Below, one piece after another: positions 51,908 through 61,870 of a stretch of DNA of 64,000 nt. Under the pieces are notes generated by a model, which had not been told where the DNA came from, made no database searches, and saw nothing but the letters and a program-made list of their open reading frames with translations. Positions within the stretch are counted from its first letter, which is position 1; each line of letters begins with the position of its first letter. The translations under genes and the position numbers were made by a program. Origin of the DNA: Prochlorococcus sp. AG-402-N21 (GTDB lineage: Bacteria; Cyanobacteriota; Cyanobacteriia; PCC-6307; Cyanobiaceae); contig QCIW01000001.1 of the NCBI GenBank assembly GCA_003216435.1, forward strand, positions 62,001 to 126,000. Reading direction: 5' to 3'.

Positions 51908-52486
51908 ATGAGCCTCACCGCGATCGAATGTCCAGATGGTGTATGTCATAGCCATCACGGTGGGCATGCTGTCCCAAGAACAGCAATGCAGAAAAATCTT
52001 CAAAGTCATGGTCGAGAATGGTGCGAGCGACTAGCAGAAAGAATCTATGAAATGTCTGTAGATACTTACTCTCAAACAGTAATGCCAAGTCTTCATGGCT
52101 CGGGTTGGCAAAGAAAGCATCTTGACTGGGAATTTAAATTAGCAAACCATGATTCCGAGCCAGATGAAGCTCTAGTTGAAGGAATCATCAATGCAACTGA
52201 AAGTTTTCTGCGCAGCAGCGAAGTACACCGTTTATTCATTCAAGAATTAGTCCAAGGAACTTTTGCAGAAGCAACAAATGATCAATTACGTTCATTAGCT
52301 GTGAAAAAGTTAATAGATAATGAATTAATAAGAATAATTGAAGAAAAAAAAGAAGATATATTAGATCGCCTTGCCGAAGATCTTCTAGATGATGCAAACG
52401 GGGAGTTTGAATTAGCACGTAAAGCAGCTAATGAAGGAATTGAGGAAGTTGAGCGGTTACTTCTCAATCATACCGAGGCCGTTTAA
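51908..52486 (+). CDS. Conserved-looking protein with Cys/His-rich N-terminus, 192 aa
   Basis: The N-terminus ECPDGVCHSHHGGHAVPRT has a C-x4-C and four nearby His, which could bind a metal. The remaining 160 residues are soluble, helical and acidic, with repeated Leu/Glu (LIRIIEEKKEDILDRLAEDL). Length and helix content do not point to a named enzyme. ATG start. It lies opposite the transhydrogenase genes and shares their divergent upstream region. Confidence 0.7.
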   Translation: MSLTAIECPDGVCHSHHGGHAVPRTAMQKNLQSHGREWCERLAERIYEMSVDTYSQTVMPSLHGSGWQRKHLDWEFKLANHDSEPDEALVEGIINATESFLRSSEVHRLFIQELVQGTFAEATNDQLRSLAVKKLIDNELIRIIEEKKEDILDRLAEDLLDDANGEFELARKAANEGIEEVERLLLNHTEAV

Positions 52487-52641
52487 ATTAAAGAATTTAC
52501 TTAGAGTTCACCAGGTGATTCGATCTGGAATATAAGCTATTTACAGAAAAACTAAATAATAAAGAAAAAGTAAAATCCTTAAGGAAATATACTTTTTTGT
52601 TCATAAATCAAGTTTGTACTAAATAAAACCATTTTCTGGAC

Positions 52642-52674
52642 CCTTTACGTGTAAAGGTAGTAGCCCCATTGGGG
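52642..52674 (+). promoter_or_regulatory. Twin hairpins in the leader of the 52683 gene
   Basis: Two adjacent inverted repeats lie just before the start: CCTTTAC GT GTAAAGG (52642-52657) and CCCC ATT GGGG (52664-52674). No T-tract follows, so they are not a terminator. They could shape access to the start codon. Confidence 0.45.
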
Positions 52675-52682
52675 TGATACAA

Positions 52683-52928
52683 ATGGAACCTTCTCTTAAA
52701 AGACGAGTAAGTATTGCTAGCTCATGGGCCTCTAATAGAGTTTCAGTTCTAGATAATTTCGAGAGATATGAAGATAGCTACGCAATTACCCAGGAGTTTA
52801 GAGAATGGATAGTTTGCTTAAATCAGCATCCTGAACAATTAGAAAATTCTGTTCTTAAATTCCCTCATTCCTTTGTTGCTTCTCAGTCGAAGAATTCAAT
52901 TGACTCAGATGAACTTCTCGAGCTCTAA
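52683..52928 (+). CDS. Small hypothetical protein, 81 aa
   Basis: I use the ATG at 52683 (MEPSLKRRVSIASSWASNRV) instead of the GTG at 52674, because the GTG overlaps the second leader hairpin. The protein is soluble, with a basic N-terminus and acidic C-terminus (NSIDSDELLEL). The central part (FREWIVCLNQHPEQLE) looks helical. No family recognised. NTRC follows about 130 bases downstream. Confidence 0.6.
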   Translation: MEPSLKRRVSIASSWASNRVSVLDNFERYEDSYAITQEFREWIVCLNQHPEQLENSVLKFPHSFVASQSKNSIDSDELLEL

Positions 52929-53059
52929 ACTAATTGATTATTTCTTGAATTAATAGGGTCAGGTCAAATTAATAGAATGTAATTGCGAAAGTTTCACATT
53001 CAAAAAATTTTTCTTATCATAGATTTTTACTATCTTCTGCTTCTAGCTACATCATTTAC

Positions 53060-54433
53060 ATGTCTGAATCAATTGAAAATATAGTAATAGTGGGATCAGG
53101 ACCTGCAGGTTATACAGCAGCTATTTATGCAGCAAGGGCAAATCTTCAACCAATTCTTATTACAGGTTTTCAAAAAGGTGGGATCCCAGGTGGTCAACTA
53201 ATGACGACAACATTTGTTGAAAATTTCCCAGGGTTTCCAGATGGGATAATGGGACCTGAGTTGATGGACTTACTAAAATCTCAAGCAATTCGATGGGGTA
53301 CAAAACTTATCGAATCGGATGCAGACATTATCGATATAAATAAACATCCATTTTGTATAAAAACATCTGATTCATCTAGTAAAAAAATAAAAACAAACTC
53401 ATTAGTTATTGCTACAGGAGCTAGCGCAAATAAACTAAATCTTCCCAGTGAAAGTAAATTCTGGAGCAAAGGAATTAGTGCTTGCGCTATTTGCGATGGT
53501 GCTACGCCGCAATTTCGAAAAGAAGAACTGGCTGTTGTTGGAGGGGGAGACTCTGCATGCGAAGAGGCTGTTTACCTGACTAAATATGGCAGTCATGTGC
53601 ATCTCTTAGTCAGGTCTAACAAACTTCGAGCAAGTGCAGCCATGGCTGACCGAGTCTTATTAAACAAAGATATAACAATTCATTTTTCAACAGAATTAAT
53701 TGATATTCAAGGTGAAGGATGGCTTCAAACATTAAAAGTCAAGAGATTAGGTTCAAGAAATCATGAAGATATCCAAGTAAAAGGTCTTTTCTATGCAATT
53801 GGTCATACCCCAAATACTGAAATATTAAAAAATCAATTGGAATTAAATAAGCATGGATACATAGTCACAAAGCCTGGTAGACCTGAAACATCAATAGAAG
53901 GTGTTTTCGCAGCTGGTGATGTTGCAGATTCAGAATGGAGACAAGGAGTTACAGCAGCAGCCAGTGGCTGTAAGGCTGCCTTGGCTGCTGAAAAATGGCT
54001 TAGCAAAAACAATCTTGCTTCTCTAATACATCGGGATTTAGCAGAACCGGCTTCCACTCCCAAAAATATTCCAACTGAAATATCTGATCAAAACAACTTC
54101 AAATCCGATGCTATCTGGCAAAAAGGAAGCTATGCATTAAGGAAGCTTTATCACGAAAGTGAAATTCCTCTTTTAGTTATTTACACATCGCCAAATTGCG
54201 GTCCTTGCCATGTTCTAAAACCTCAAATAAAAAGGGTTTTAAAAGAATTAGAAGGAAAGGCTCAAGCAGTGGAAATAGATATCGAAATTGATCCAAATAT
54301 TGCAGAGCAAGCAAAAGTAAACGGAACACCCACGGTACAACTCTTCCAATTAAAAGAACTCAAAGAGGAATGGAAAGGAGTTAAACAAAGAAGTGATTTC
54401 AAAAACTCAATATTAAAGCTAATTAATCAATAG
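53060..54433 (+). CDS. trxB: NTRC-type NADPH thioredoxin reductase-thioredoxin fusion, 457 aa
   Basis: The first 310 residues are a thioredoxin reductase. They show FAD motif VGSGPAGYTAA (11-21), redox pair CAICD (Cys142, Cys145), NADPH motif VVGGGDSACEEA and late AAGDVADSEWRQ. After a linker of about 40 residues comes a thioredoxin domain with active site NCGPC (Cys380, Cys383) and late GTPTVQLF. In plants and cyanobacteria NTRC uses NADPH to keep peroxiredoxins and other thiol targets reduced, so PrxQ at 21531 is a likely partner. Confidence 0.95.
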   Translation: MSESIENIVIVGSGPAGYTAAIYAARANLQPILITGFQKGGIPGGQLMTTTFVENFPGFPDGIMGPELMDLLKSQAIRWGTKLIESDADIIDINKHPFCIKTSDSSSKKIKTNSLVIATGASANKLNLPSESKFWSKGISACAICDGATPQFRKEELAVVGGGDSACEEAVYLTKYGSHVHLLVRSNKLRASAAMADRVLLNKDITIHFSTELIDIQGEGWLQTLKVKRLGSRNHEDIQVKGLFYAIGHTPNTEILKNQLELNKHGYIVTKPGRPETSIEGVFAAGDVADSEWRQGVTAAASGCKAALAAEKWLSKNNLASLIHRDLAEPASTPKNIPTEISDQNNFKSDAIWQKGSYALRKLYHESEIPLLVIYTSPNCGPCHVLKPQIKRVLKELEGKAQAVEIDIEIDPNIAEQAKVNGTPTVQLFQLKELKEEWKGVKQRSDFKNSILKLINQ

Positions 54434-54438
54434 ATTTT

Positions 54439-54711
54439 TTATCTTCGTCTTGAACCCCCAGGGCGATTACCACCTGGCCTATTTCCAGAAGAAGCTCCTG
54501 CATTTCTTTCCCTATAAGTAATTCTTCCTCTTGTTAAATCATAAGGACTGATTTCTACAAGAACTTTATCGCCTGCTAATAGTTTGATTCTAAACTTTGT
54601 AAGCTTTCCAGCAGCTCTGCACAAACACTGATGACCTTCTGGTTGTTCAAGGGTTACTAAATAAAAACCATTGCCTTGCTCCTTTTCTATAACTCCCGAT
54701 GTCTCAATCAT
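54439..54711 (-). CDS. infA: Translation initiation factor IF-1 with Gly/Arg tail, 90 aa
   Basis: IF-1 occupies the ribosomal A site during initiation. The OB-fold core is MIETSGVIEKEQGNGFYLVT, LCRAAGKLTKFRIKLLAGDK and SPYDLTRGRITYRER. The core ends near residue 72, where most bacterial IF-1 stop; 18 further residues follow (AGASSGNRPGGNRPGGSRRR), a repeated RPGGN-like tail with basic end. It converges with NTRC (5 bases between stops). ATG start. Confidence 0.95.
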   Translation of the reverse strand: MIETSGVIEKEQGNGFYLVTLEQPEGHQCLCRAAGKLTKFRIKLLAGDKVLVEISPYDLTRGRITYRERNAGASSGNRPGGNRPGGSRRR

Positions 54712-54782
54712 TTTTTTAAAGGCCCTTAAATCAGTTGATATATTAATTTAATCTACACTAATTTAATTGATTAAAAATAAAA

Positions 54783-55016
54783 CTAGCGAAAAACTGATCT
54801 CAGCTCTCTAACTGTCTGTAATTGCCCGTAATAATAATTCGCGGTGGCTCTTCTTTCAATATCTTGAAGATCATCAAAAGCCTGAAAACCTATATTCCTC
54901 CATAACTCGTTGCCACAAGCTTTATCAAGCTCATTAGTTGCTTCATCAGCCAGATTATCTAATCTGCGGGTTAAATTTTTTACTTGGGAGATAGACACAG
55001 AAAAAGTCGCAAACAA
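54783..55016 (-). CDS. Conserved-looking helical hypothetical protein, 77 aa
   Basis: The protein is helical, with SQVKNLTRRLDNLADEATNE, then WRNIGFQAFDDLQDIERRAT and YYYGQLQTVRELRSVFR. No membrane segment. It begins 45 bases after the ycf39 stop on the same strand, so they may be co-transcribed. No named domain recognised. ATG start. Confidence 0.65.
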   Translation of the reverse strand: MFATFSVSISQVKNLTRRLDNLADEATNELDKACGNELWRNIGFQAFDDLQDIERRATANYYYGQLQTVRELRSVFR

Positions 55017-55060
55017 GTTAATAGTACAAACTAACTATCAAGATGCAACTATTTCAATTT

Positions 55061-56035
55061 TTATATTGGAAATTTTTTTGTTTCTTCTTTATCAAGATCT
55101 GCTCCCATTTCGCGAAGCCTCTTAAGAATCACGTCGTAATACTCCTTGATATAACTTTCCATTGTTGTAGTTTCTGAAGGATTCAATCCAAATGCTGAAT
55201 AAGTTTTGTCCATAGGCGCATCCAAACTTATTCCACTTCCACTTACTTCTGAGAAGGACAAACGTTCAGCAACATTTAAGGTTGACTGGAAGAAAGAAAT
55301 TAATGACTGAGCAGCTGAAATAACAATCGGAGATACTCTCCAAACTCTCGCTTTTCTATCGCAGAAATTTTCACATAACTGCACAAGTTCATCCGCTTTC
55401 CAAGCTTTAGGTCCTACGACAGGGAAACTTTTTCGAATAGTTTTAGGACTATTTAAAGCAGCGACAGCAAAGCGAGCCATATCCTGAGTATTCATGTAGG
55501 CAATCTCCCCTGGCTTACCACTAATCCACACAGGCTGACTATCCAAAATTGGAATAGCGAATTGACCTATAACACCTTGCATAAATGCTGCGCCTTGGAT
55601 AATTGTGTAATCCATTTCTGATTCAACCAAAAGGCGTTCTGTGCAGTATTTAATGTCCATTAAAGGAACATTTCTATATTTTTCTGCTGCCAACAAAGAA
55701 AGAAATACCACTCTTTTTACACCTAGCTCATCGCAACATCTATACAAATTCAACTTACCCTCCCAATCAACTTCATAAACACTCCTTGGATCATCTGGAC
55801 GACTAGTTGCAGCATCAATTACTGCATCTACTCCTTGTAGAGAGTTTTTAAGATCCGAAGGACTTAATAAGTCACCTTCTGTTAGTTCACACCCCCATTC
55901 CTGAAGAAATGATGCGTTTCTAGGTCGTCGAACCATGCACCTAACTTTGTAACCAGAGTCGATGGCAGTTCTTGCGATCTGCCTTCCGAGGGTGCCGGTT
56001 CCTCCAAAAACTAGAACCTGCATAGGAGATTTCAT
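55061..56035 (-). CDS. ycf39: Ycf39 PSII assembly factor (NmrA-like atypical SDR), 324 aa
   Basis: Ycf39 acts early in photosystem II assembly, and with Hli proteins it helps deliver chlorophyll to D1/D2. The N-terminal Rossmann motif is FGGTGTLGRQIARTA (residues 10-24; Met5 is the alternative start). VFLSLLAAEKYRNVPLMDIK and ERLLVESEMDYTIIQGAAFM are family signatures. The active-site Tyr/Lys of true SDRs is changed, as in this group. Six Hli genes in the window make this partnership plausible. Confidence 0.9.
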   Translation of the reverse strand: MKSPMQVLVFGGTGTLGRQIARTAIDSGYKVRCMVRRPRNASFLQEWGCELTEGDLLSPSDLKNSLQGVDAVIDAATSRPDDPRSVYEVDWEGKLNLYRCCDELGVKRVVFLSLLAAEKYRNVPLMDIKYCTERLLVESEMDYTIIQGAAFMQGVIGQFAIPILDSQPVWISGKPGEIAYMNTQDMARFAVAALNSPKTIRKSFPVVGPKAWKADELVQLCENFCDRKARVWRVSPIVISAAQSLISFFQSTLNVAERLSFSEVSGSGISLDAPMDKTYSAFGLNPSETTTMESYIKEYYDVILKRLREMGADLDKEETKKFPI

Positions 56036-56080
56036 TATCTTGAAATGAGCCTAAATGGATGAATTAAAAAATGTGAGAAA

Positions 56081-56179
56081 TTAATCCCCTTGAAGTTTTA
56101 ACAACAGTGCTCCACCTAAAAGGCCTACTGGGATAAGAACCCAGAATACTGCTGCAATTCCAAAAATCTCTGATGCCAT
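56081..56179 (-). CDS. petM: Cytochrome b6f complex subunit 7 (PetM), 32 aa
   Basis: PetM is one of the four small single-helix subunits of cytochrome b6f. The sequence [20 protein letters not shown] and [12 protein letters not shown] fits its length, Glu at position 4 and helix. ATG at 56177-56179, TAA at 56081-56083. It sits just upstream of ycf39 on the same strand. Confidence 0.9.
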   Translation of the reverse strand: MASEIFGIAAVFWVLIPVGLLGGALLLKLQGD

Positions 56180-56323
56180 TGATATAGTTTAAATTATAAG
56201 AATATTAAAACCTCTTAATTCAATTATTCAAAAAACATCTGAAAAATAAGCAAAAAAAACTTTAAAGAAAGCAAAAATCTTCCTAATCTTCTTTTTACGA
56301 CTCAAAACGCTCTATATAAATAA

Positions 56324-57307
56324 TTGAATCAATTCTCTTTACAAGACACTAACCAAAATATTTCTCCAAGAGGAGCCGATTGGGGTAGTCAGAATTTGTG
56401 GACATGGGAAGGTTTTTCTTGTCATTGGAGAATGATTGGAAATCCTTTAGATCAGCCTATTGTTTTAATACATGGATTTGGTGCTAGCTCTTCTCATTGG
56501 AGGCATAATGCCAAAGACTTCGCCGAATCAGGATTTTGTGTATACGGCCTCGACTTAATAGGCTTTGGGCAATCAGAGCAACCTTCTACAAAAAAAATTC
56601 GTTCTCTTGATAATGAATTTTGGGCAAAGCAACTAGTTAGTTTCTTAGAGACAATAGTTCTTACAAATAAATTCAGCAAAGCAATCCTGGTAGGGAACTC
56701 ACTTGGGGGGCTTGTTGCAATCACTGCGATTGCTCGTCGAGAAGACTTAATAAGAACTGTGATCGCATCACCATTACCTGATCCAGCATTAGTTCGCAAA
56801 CCAGGAAAATTTCAATCAAAAATAATCTCAATTATAAAAACTGCATTAGTAAAAATATTTTTCCGCCTACTTCCTCTAGAGATCATCGTTCCTTTAATAG
56901 CTAGAACAAAATTAATAAAAATTTTTCTAGGTTTTGCATATTCTCGAAATATCTCATCTGATCGCGAACTAGAGAAAATAATTAGAGACCCCGCAAAAAA
57001 AAGTACTGCAGCCAGAGCTTTAAGAGCAATGTGTATAGGAATGACGCTTCGTCCTACCTATTCAACTGCACCAGAATTATTGAAAAGACTTACCAAAAAG
57101 TCGCAAAAACCAAAAATTTTACTTATATGGGGAAGAGAAGACAAACTAGTACCTCTTTCTATAGGGAAAAATCTGTTAGAAGAGCATCCTTGGCTTAAAT
57201 TATTAATTGTAGATAATTCAGGGCATTGCCCACATGATGAATCTCCAAATTATTTCAATCAATCTGTTCTGAATTGGTTGGAGTTTAATTTAAAAGCAAA
57301 TAGCTAA
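56324..57307 (+). CDS. Alpha/beta-fold hydrolase, 327 aa
   Basis: The nucleophile elbow is GNSLGG near residue 125. The oxyanion loop is [16 protein letters not shown] near 47-62, and the late Asp (WGREDKLVP) and His (NSGHCPHDE) complete the triad. Similar cyanobacterial enzymes resemble pheophytinase- or haloalkane-dehalogenase-like members of the family; substrate unknown. The start is TTG at 56324. ilvH follows within 6 bases, so they are co-transcribed. Confidence 0.9.
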   Translation: MNQFSLQDTNQNISPRGADWGSQNLWTWEGFSCHWRMIGNPLDQPIVLIHGFGASSSHWRHNAKDFAESGFCVYGLDLIGFGQSEQPSTKKIRSLDNEFWAKQLVSFLETIVLTNKFSKAILVGNSLGGLVAITAIARREDLIRTVIASPLPDPALVRKPGKFQSKIISIIKTALVKIFFRLLPLEIIVPLIARTKLIKIFLGFAYSRNISSDRELEKIIRDPAKKSTAARALRAMCIGMTLRPTYSTAPELLKRLTKKSQKPKILLIWGREDKLVPLSIGKNLLEEHPWLKLLIVDNSGHCPHDESPNYFNQSVLNWLEFNLKANS

Positions 57308-57312
57308 AAAGC

Positions 57313-57843
57313 ATGAAACATACTCTTTCTGTGCTAGTAGAAGATGAGTCTGGAGCTCTCAGTAGAATTGCAGGCCTTTTTGCTCGAAGAGGATTCAATA
57401 TAGATAGTCTGGCTGTTGGACCAGCAGAAGCCGTAGGAATTTCAAGATTAACAATGGTCGTAGAAGGAGATAATGAAACTCTCCAACAAATGTCAAAGCA
57501 ATTAGACAAATTAATAAATGTTCTCGATGTAGCAGATCTCTCTAGTTTGCCGGCTGTGGAAAGAGAGTTAATGTTGTTAAAAGTCTCTGCTAGTAATGAA
57601 GATCGAGGGAAAATATTAGATTTAGTTCAAGTCTTCAGAGCAAAGGTAGTAGATGTATCAGACGAAGCATTAATTCTTGAAGTGGTAGGAGACCCTGGAA
57701 AACTTGTTGCAATTCAAAAATTATTGGCCCCTTATGGAATCCTTGAAATTGCAAGAACAGGTAATGTTGCTCTAAAAAGAGCATCTGGAGTAAATACAGA
57801 AATGTTAAAAATCAACTCAACCTGTGGGAGAGTACCAACCTAA
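57313..57843 (+). CDS. ilvH: Acetolactate synthase small subunit, 176 aa
   Basis: IlvH is the regulatory subunit that binds valine and activates acetolactate synthase in branched-chain amino acid synthesis. The N-terminal ACT domain is [35 protein letters not shown] and [10 protein letters not shown], with a C-terminal domain with [18 protein letters not shown] and [18 protein letters not shown] start; the hydrolase lies just upstream. Confidence 0.96.
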   Translation: MKHTLSVLVEDESGALSRIAGLFARRGFNIDSLAVGPAEAVGISRLTMVVEGDNETLQQMSKQLDKLINVLDVADLSSLPAVERELMLLKVSASNEDRGKILDLVQVFRAKVVDVSDEALILEVVGDPGKLVAIQKLLAPYGILEIARTGNVALKRASGVNTEMLKINSTCGRVPT

Positions 57844-57852
57844 GTAGAAGAT

Positions 57853-58560
57853 TTACAATTTAGATTTTAAGTTCTGACTTTTAATGTGAATAATTTTTTC
57901 AATGAAGTCGCCTTCATTTATTAAATCAAGAATTTCTATTCCATTTATTATGTCGCCAAAAACAGCATATCTTCCATCCAAAATTGGCAATGATTTTAGA
58001 GAGAAAAAGAACTGAGAATTAGCAGAATTAATATTTTCAGATCTTGCCATAGATAAGGATCCTTTTTTATGCTTATGCTCTATTTGAGATATTAATTTTG
58101 TATCTATTATTTTTTTCCCATATCTCGGTAAATCCTCGTTTTTTAATTTTATCTCAAGAGGTATGGAGCGTAATTTTTGAAAATTAATTTCATTAGAATT
58201 TTTTGAAACTTTTTTTTCTTCTTCTAGTAAATTATATTTATAATTAGGCTTTCCGCCTTGAATAAAAAATGGCAAAGGTTCTCTAATTACTCTATGAAAA
58301 TTAGTTTGATCATAAATCCCCTTATTAATAAGTCCTAAAAAATTCCCAACAGTCAATGGTGCCGATTCTGCATGAAGCTCTATTCTCATAGTCCCTTTAT
58401 TTGTATAAATGTCTATAAATTGTTTGCCACTAACACAAGAAACTGCGAAATTATTACATATAGCTGCAACTGAATGTTTAGCCTTATTGCTACAACCATT
58501 AATAAAAGTAATAGAGAAGAGGAAAAATATTAAATAAACTAGTTTTTTCTTTAATAGCAT
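57853..58560 (-). CDS. Cyclophilin-type peptidyl-prolyl isomerase lipoprotein, 235 aa
   Basis: An N-terminal signal (LVYLIFFLFSITFINGC) puts the lipidated Cys at residue 23, so it is probably an exported lipoprotein. The cyclophilin fold starts with IDIYTNKGTMRIELHAESAP and contains TNFHRVIREPLPFFIQGG, then SLSMARSENINSANSQFFFS and GRYAVFGDIINGIEIL. Active-site Arg and Phe/Gln of FHRV and QFFFS are present. It would assist folding outside the cytoplasm. It converges with ilvH. Confidence 0.9.
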   Translation of the reverse strand: MLLKKKLVYLIFFLFSITFINGCSNKAKHSVAAICNNFAVSCVSGKQFIDIYTNKGTMRIELHAESAPLTVGNFLGLINKGIYDQTNFHRVIREPLPFFIQGGKPNYKYNLLEEEKKVSKNSNEINFQKLRSIPLEIKLKNEDLPRYGKKIIDTKLISQIEHKHKKGSLSMARSENINSANSQFFFSLKSLPILDGRYAVFGDIINGIEILDLINEGDFIEKIIHIKSQNLKSKL

Positions 58561-58599
58561 TGATAAAAAATATTTGGGAATTTCTTAAAATTTTTCCTT

Positions 58600-59172
58600 T
58601 TAAATACCTTCAAGGTTTACACCCAAAAACCTAGCTAATTCGGCTCCTTCCTCTTCCAATTCTAAAAGTGGTGGAGGCGATCCTACCTTAGAAATAGGCA
58701 AATCTTTTCGGCCCTGAAGCCTTAAACAAATTCTTCTTCTTGAATTAAAGCCTTCTCTAGCGTCTAATTTAACTGCCTTTATATCTTTTAAAGGGACCTC
58801 AATTTTAATTTCCTTCAAAAATCCTTGCCGAGAAAGAACCAAAATCCCCGTATCTTTATTAAAGGAATTTTTCCCAGAACCAAAATCAATCGCAATTAAC
58901 CGCCAAAGATAAATGGCCAAAATAGAAGCTGCTACTCCGTAAAGGCCCATAACTAAACCTTGGGGAACAAATATCAAGGTTGAAGGGCGTCCTAAAGGTA
59001 ATAGATCCTTCCCAAAATAACTTGAAATAGAAGCAAGCAAGAAACCAACACCCCCAATAGTTATAGCCGAACTAACTATGTAATTGGAGATTTTTTTAGA
59101 GCCTTTGATTTGTTGCTCAAAAAGATTTTGAGAAAATTCTTGTTGGAGAACCTCCTTTAGATCATCAGTCAT
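58600..59172 (-). CDS. ycf4: Photosystem I assembly protein Ycf4, 190 aa
   Basis: Ycf4 is a thylakoid scaffold for photosystem I assembly. After the N-terminal [20 protein letters not shown] there are two hydrophobic segments ([34 protein letters not shown]). A soluble end with [20 protein letters not shown] and [20 protein letters not shown] follows. Length is normal. It diverges from psbD; the two promoters share the intergenic gap. Confidence 0.94.
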   Translation of the reverse strand: MTDDLKEVLQQEFSQNLFEQQIKGSKKISNYIVSSAITIGGVGFLLASISSYFGKDLLPLGRPSTLIFVPQGLVMGLYGVAASILAIYLWRLIAIDFGSGKNSFNKDTGILVLSRQGFLKEIKIEVPLKDIKAVKLDAREGFNSRRRICLRLQGRKDLPISKVGSPPPLLELEEEGAELARFLGVNLEGI

Positions 59173-59349
59173 AAATTCTCATATGTGTCCATAATTCTCT
59201 AATAGAGTGGGTCCTTAACGATTTCCACCTATTTGAAATACAAGATATCAATACAAGCAATTTCATTTCATATATATGCAATATTCCCCAAATATCACAA
59301 TAGCCTTGTTAAACTCGCCCAGTATCCCAAAGCTCAGCAACGTTCACTC

Positions 59350-60426
59350 ATGACGATCGCTGTTGGAAGCGCACCAGAGAGAGGATGGTTTGACCTCCTC
59401 GACGACTGGATAAAGCGTGACCGATTCGTATTTATTGGTTGGTCTGGTCTCCTTCTATTCCCTTGCGCCTTCTTGGCAATAGGTGGATGGTTTGTAGGCA
59501 CAACCTTCGTTACCTCCTGGTACACACATGGTGTTGCCAGCTCCTATTTAGAAGGATGTAATTTCCTTACCGCCGCTGTAAGTACCCCTGGAGACGCCAT
59601 GGGTCACAGCCTTCTATTCCTTTGGGGCCCTGAAGCCCAAGGCAGCTTAGTTAGATGGTTCCAACTAGGTGGTCTTTGGAATTTTGTGGCTCTTCACGGT
59701 GCTTTTGGCCTTATTGGCTTTATGCTTCGTCAATTTGAAATTGCAAGACTAGTTGGTATTAGGCCATACAACGCTCTTGCATTTTCTGCTGTAATCGCAG
59801 TCTATACAGCTTGTTTTCTTATTTATCCATTAGGCCAACACAGCTGGTTCTTTGCTCCTTCATTTGGAGTTGCAGCTATCTTCAGATTTGTCTTATTCAT
59901 TCAAGGCTTTCACAACATCACTTTGAATCCATTTCACATGATGGGTGTTGGTGGAATACTTGGAGGTGCACTACTTTGTGCAATTCATGGAGCAACGGTT
60001 CAAAACACTCTCTATGAAGATTCAAGTCAATATTCTGAAGGACAAAAGCAAAGCAGTACTTTCAGAGGCTTTGACCCTGTCCAAGAAGAGGAAACCTATT
60101 CCTTTATTACAGCGAACCGCTTTTGGAGCCAAATCTTCGGAATTGCATTCTCTAATAAGCGTTTCCTACACTTCATGATGCTTTTTGTACCTGTTACAGG
60201 TATGTGGGCAGCTTCTATTGGTATCGTTGGACTCGCACTCAACTTGAGAGCATATGACTTTGTTAGCCAGGAAATCCGAGCTGCAGAGGACCCTGAGTTT
60301 GAAACGTTCTACACCAAGAACATTCTTCTAAACGAAGGTATGCGCGCATGGTTGTCTTCCATCGACCAACCACACGAAAATTTTGTATTCCCAGAGGAGG
60401 TACTCCCACGTGGAAACGCCCTTTAA
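59350..60426 (+). CDS. psbD: Photosystem II D2 protein, 358 aa
   Basis: D2 forms the PSII reaction core with D1 and binds P680, pheophytin and QA. I start it at ATG 59350 ([20 protein letters not shown]), which gives the standard length; the longer frame from 59233 is upstream noise. Landmarks include the [13 protein letters not shown] segment (QA side) and [13 protein letters not shown], and the C-terminus ending [12 protein letters not shown]. It overlaps psbC by 17 bases, the cyanobacterial norm. Confidence 0.98.
   Translation: MTIAVGSAPERGWFDLLDDWIKRDRFVFIGWSGLLLFPCAFLAIGGWFVGTTFVTSWYTHGVASSYLEGCNFLTAAVSTPGDAMGHSLLFLWGPEAQGSLVRWFQLGGLWNFVALHGAFGLIGFMLRQFEIARLVGIRPYNALAFSAVIAVYTACFLIYPLGQHSWFFAPSFGVAAIFRFVLFIQGFHNITLNPFHMMGVGGILGGALLCAIHGATVQNTLYEDSSQYSEGQKQSSTFRGFDPVQEEETYSFITANRFWSQIFGIAFSNKRFLHFMMLFVPVTGMWAASIGIVGLALNLRAYDFVSQEIRAAEDPEFETFYTKNILLNEGMRAWLSSIDQPHENFVFPEEVLPRGNAL
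60391..60400 (+). promoter_or_regulatory. Shine-Dalgarno for psbC inside psbD
   Basis: CCAGAGGAGG at 60391-60400 sits 9 bases before the GTG at 60410 and lies within the last psbD codons. It decides psbC initiation at that GTG instead of the upstream ATG at 60383. Confidence 0.85.
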
Positions 60427-61792
60427 TAACCTGTTAAAGGCTCCAAATCAAAGTATTGAAGAAACAGGCTATGCCTGGTACGTAGGTAACGCTCGTTTAA
60501 TCAATCTTTCTGGTCGCCTTCTAGGTGCTCATATTGCTCATGCCGGACTAATAGTTTTCTGGGCAGGAGCAATGATGCTTTTCGAAGTGAGTCACTTCAC
60601 ATTCGATAAGCCAATGTGGGAGCAAGGACTAATTTGCATGCCTCACGTTGCAATGTTTGGCTATGGAATTGGCCCCGGAGGAGAGGTAACTGATATCTTC
60701 CCATTCTTCGCAGCTGGTGTAGTACACCTTATTGCTTCCGCAATTTTAGGCTTTGGAGGAATCTTCCACTCTCTAGCTGGTCCTGAAAAACTAGAAGAGG
60801 CTTTCCCATTTTTCTCCACTGATTGGAGAGACAAAAATCAGATGACCAATATTCTTGGTTTTCACCTGATTGTTCTTGGGGTAGGTTCACTCCTTTGGTC
60901 TATCAACTGGATGTATCTTGGTGGTGCTTATGACACCTGGGCTCCAGGTGGTGGAGAAGTAAGACTAATCAATCCAACACTAGATCCGAGAATAATTTTC
61001 GGTTATCTATTCCAAACTCCATGGGGAGGAGGAGGTTGGATGGTAGGTGTTAACTCAATGGAAGATATCGTAGGTGGACACATCTACGTTGGCGTCATTG
61101 AAATATTAGGAGGATTATTCCATCTCTTTACTCAACCTTTTGGTTGGGCAAGAAGAGCATTCATATGGAATGGAGAAGGTCTTCTTAGCTATGCATTAGG
61201 TGGTATCTGCGTTGCCAGTTTTGTAGCTTCTTGCTTTATCTGGTTTAACAACACAGCTTATCCATCTGAGTTTTATGGCCCTACGAATGCCGAAGCTTCT
61301 CAGGCTCAAAGTTTTACTTTCCTTGTTCGGGACCAACGTATTGGTGCAAATGTAGGAACCACAATGGGACCTACTGGTCTAGGTAAGTACCTTATGAGGT
61401 CACCTACTGGAGAAATTATCTTCGGTGGAGAAACAATGCGTTTCTGGGACTTCCGTGGTCCTTGGCTTGAACCTCTTAGAGGACCTAATGGTTTGAGTCT
61501 TGACAAGATTCAAAATGATATTCAACCTTGGCAAGTTCGCCGAGCTGCTGAATATATGACTCATGCTCCTAATGCTTCTATCAACTCAGTTGGAGGAATC
61601 ATTACTGAGCCAAACGCTGTTAACTTTGTTAACCTTCGCCAATGGCTAGCTGGTGCACAATTCTTCCTAGGATGGTTCACCTTTGTTGGACACCTTTGGC
61701 ATGCAGGCCGTGCAAGAGCTGCTGCGGCTGGCTTTGAGAAAGGTATCGATCGCAAGACAGAACCTGCACTTTCAATGCCTGACTTAGATTAA
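60410..61792 (+). CDS. psbC: Photosystem II CP43 protein, 460 aa
   Basis: CP43 is the inner antenna of PSII and helps ligate the Mn cluster. I start it at GTG 60410 (first residues [20 protein letters not shown]), because a strong Shine-Dalgarno lies before it. Six helices are visible; the large lumenal loop includes [20 protein letters not shown], with the Glu and Arg (GGE-TMRFW) of the Mn-cluster site. It ends ALSMPDLD. The three Pcb proteins are its smaller relatives. A terminator follows. Confidence 0.98.
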   Translation: METPFNNLLKAPNQSIEETGYAWYVGNARLINLSGRLLGAHIAHAGLIVFWAGAMMLFEVSHFTFDKPMWEQGLICMPHVAMFGYGIGPGGEVTDIFPFFAAGVVHLIASAILGFGGIFHSLAGPEKLEEAFPFFSTDWRDKNQMTNILGFHLIVLGVGSLLWSINWMYLGGAYDTWAPGGGEVRLINPTLDPRIIFGYLFQTPWGGGGWMVGVNSMEDIVGGHIYVGVIEILGGLFHLFTQPFGWARRAFIWNGEGLLSYALGGICVASFVASCFIWFNNTAYPSEFYGPTNAEASQAQSFTFLVRDQRIGANVGTTMGPTGLGKYLMRSPTGEIIFGGETMRFWDFRGPWLEPLRGPNGLSLDKIQNDIQPWQVRRAAEYMTHAPNASINSVGGIITEPNAVNFVNLRQWLAGAQFFLGWFTFVGHLWHAGRARAAAAGFEKGIDRKTEPALSMPDLD

Positions 61793-61828
61793 AACTATCC
61801 TCACTTTGGGATAAAAAACTAAAAGGTT

Positions 61829-61860
61829 AAAAGGCTCTCAAATTTGAGAGCCTTTTTTTA
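61829..61860 (+). terminator. Intrinsic terminator of psbDC
   Basis: A perfect 12-bp inverted repeat (AAGGCTCTCAAA / TTTGAGAGCCTT at 61831-61854) is followed by seven consecutive T. It lies 37 bases after the psbC stop. Confidence 0.9.
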
Positions 61861-61870
61861 ATTTAAAAAA

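Noticed and set aside
59233-59349. N-terminal extension of psbD
   Set aside because: D2 proteins begin MTIAVG; the 39 extra codons have no counterpart and contain promoter-like AT-rich DNA.
60383-60409. N-terminal extension of psbC from ATG
   Set aside because: The Shine-Dalgarno at 60391-60400 would lie inside the coding region. GTG 60410 is the known cyanobacterial psbC start layout.
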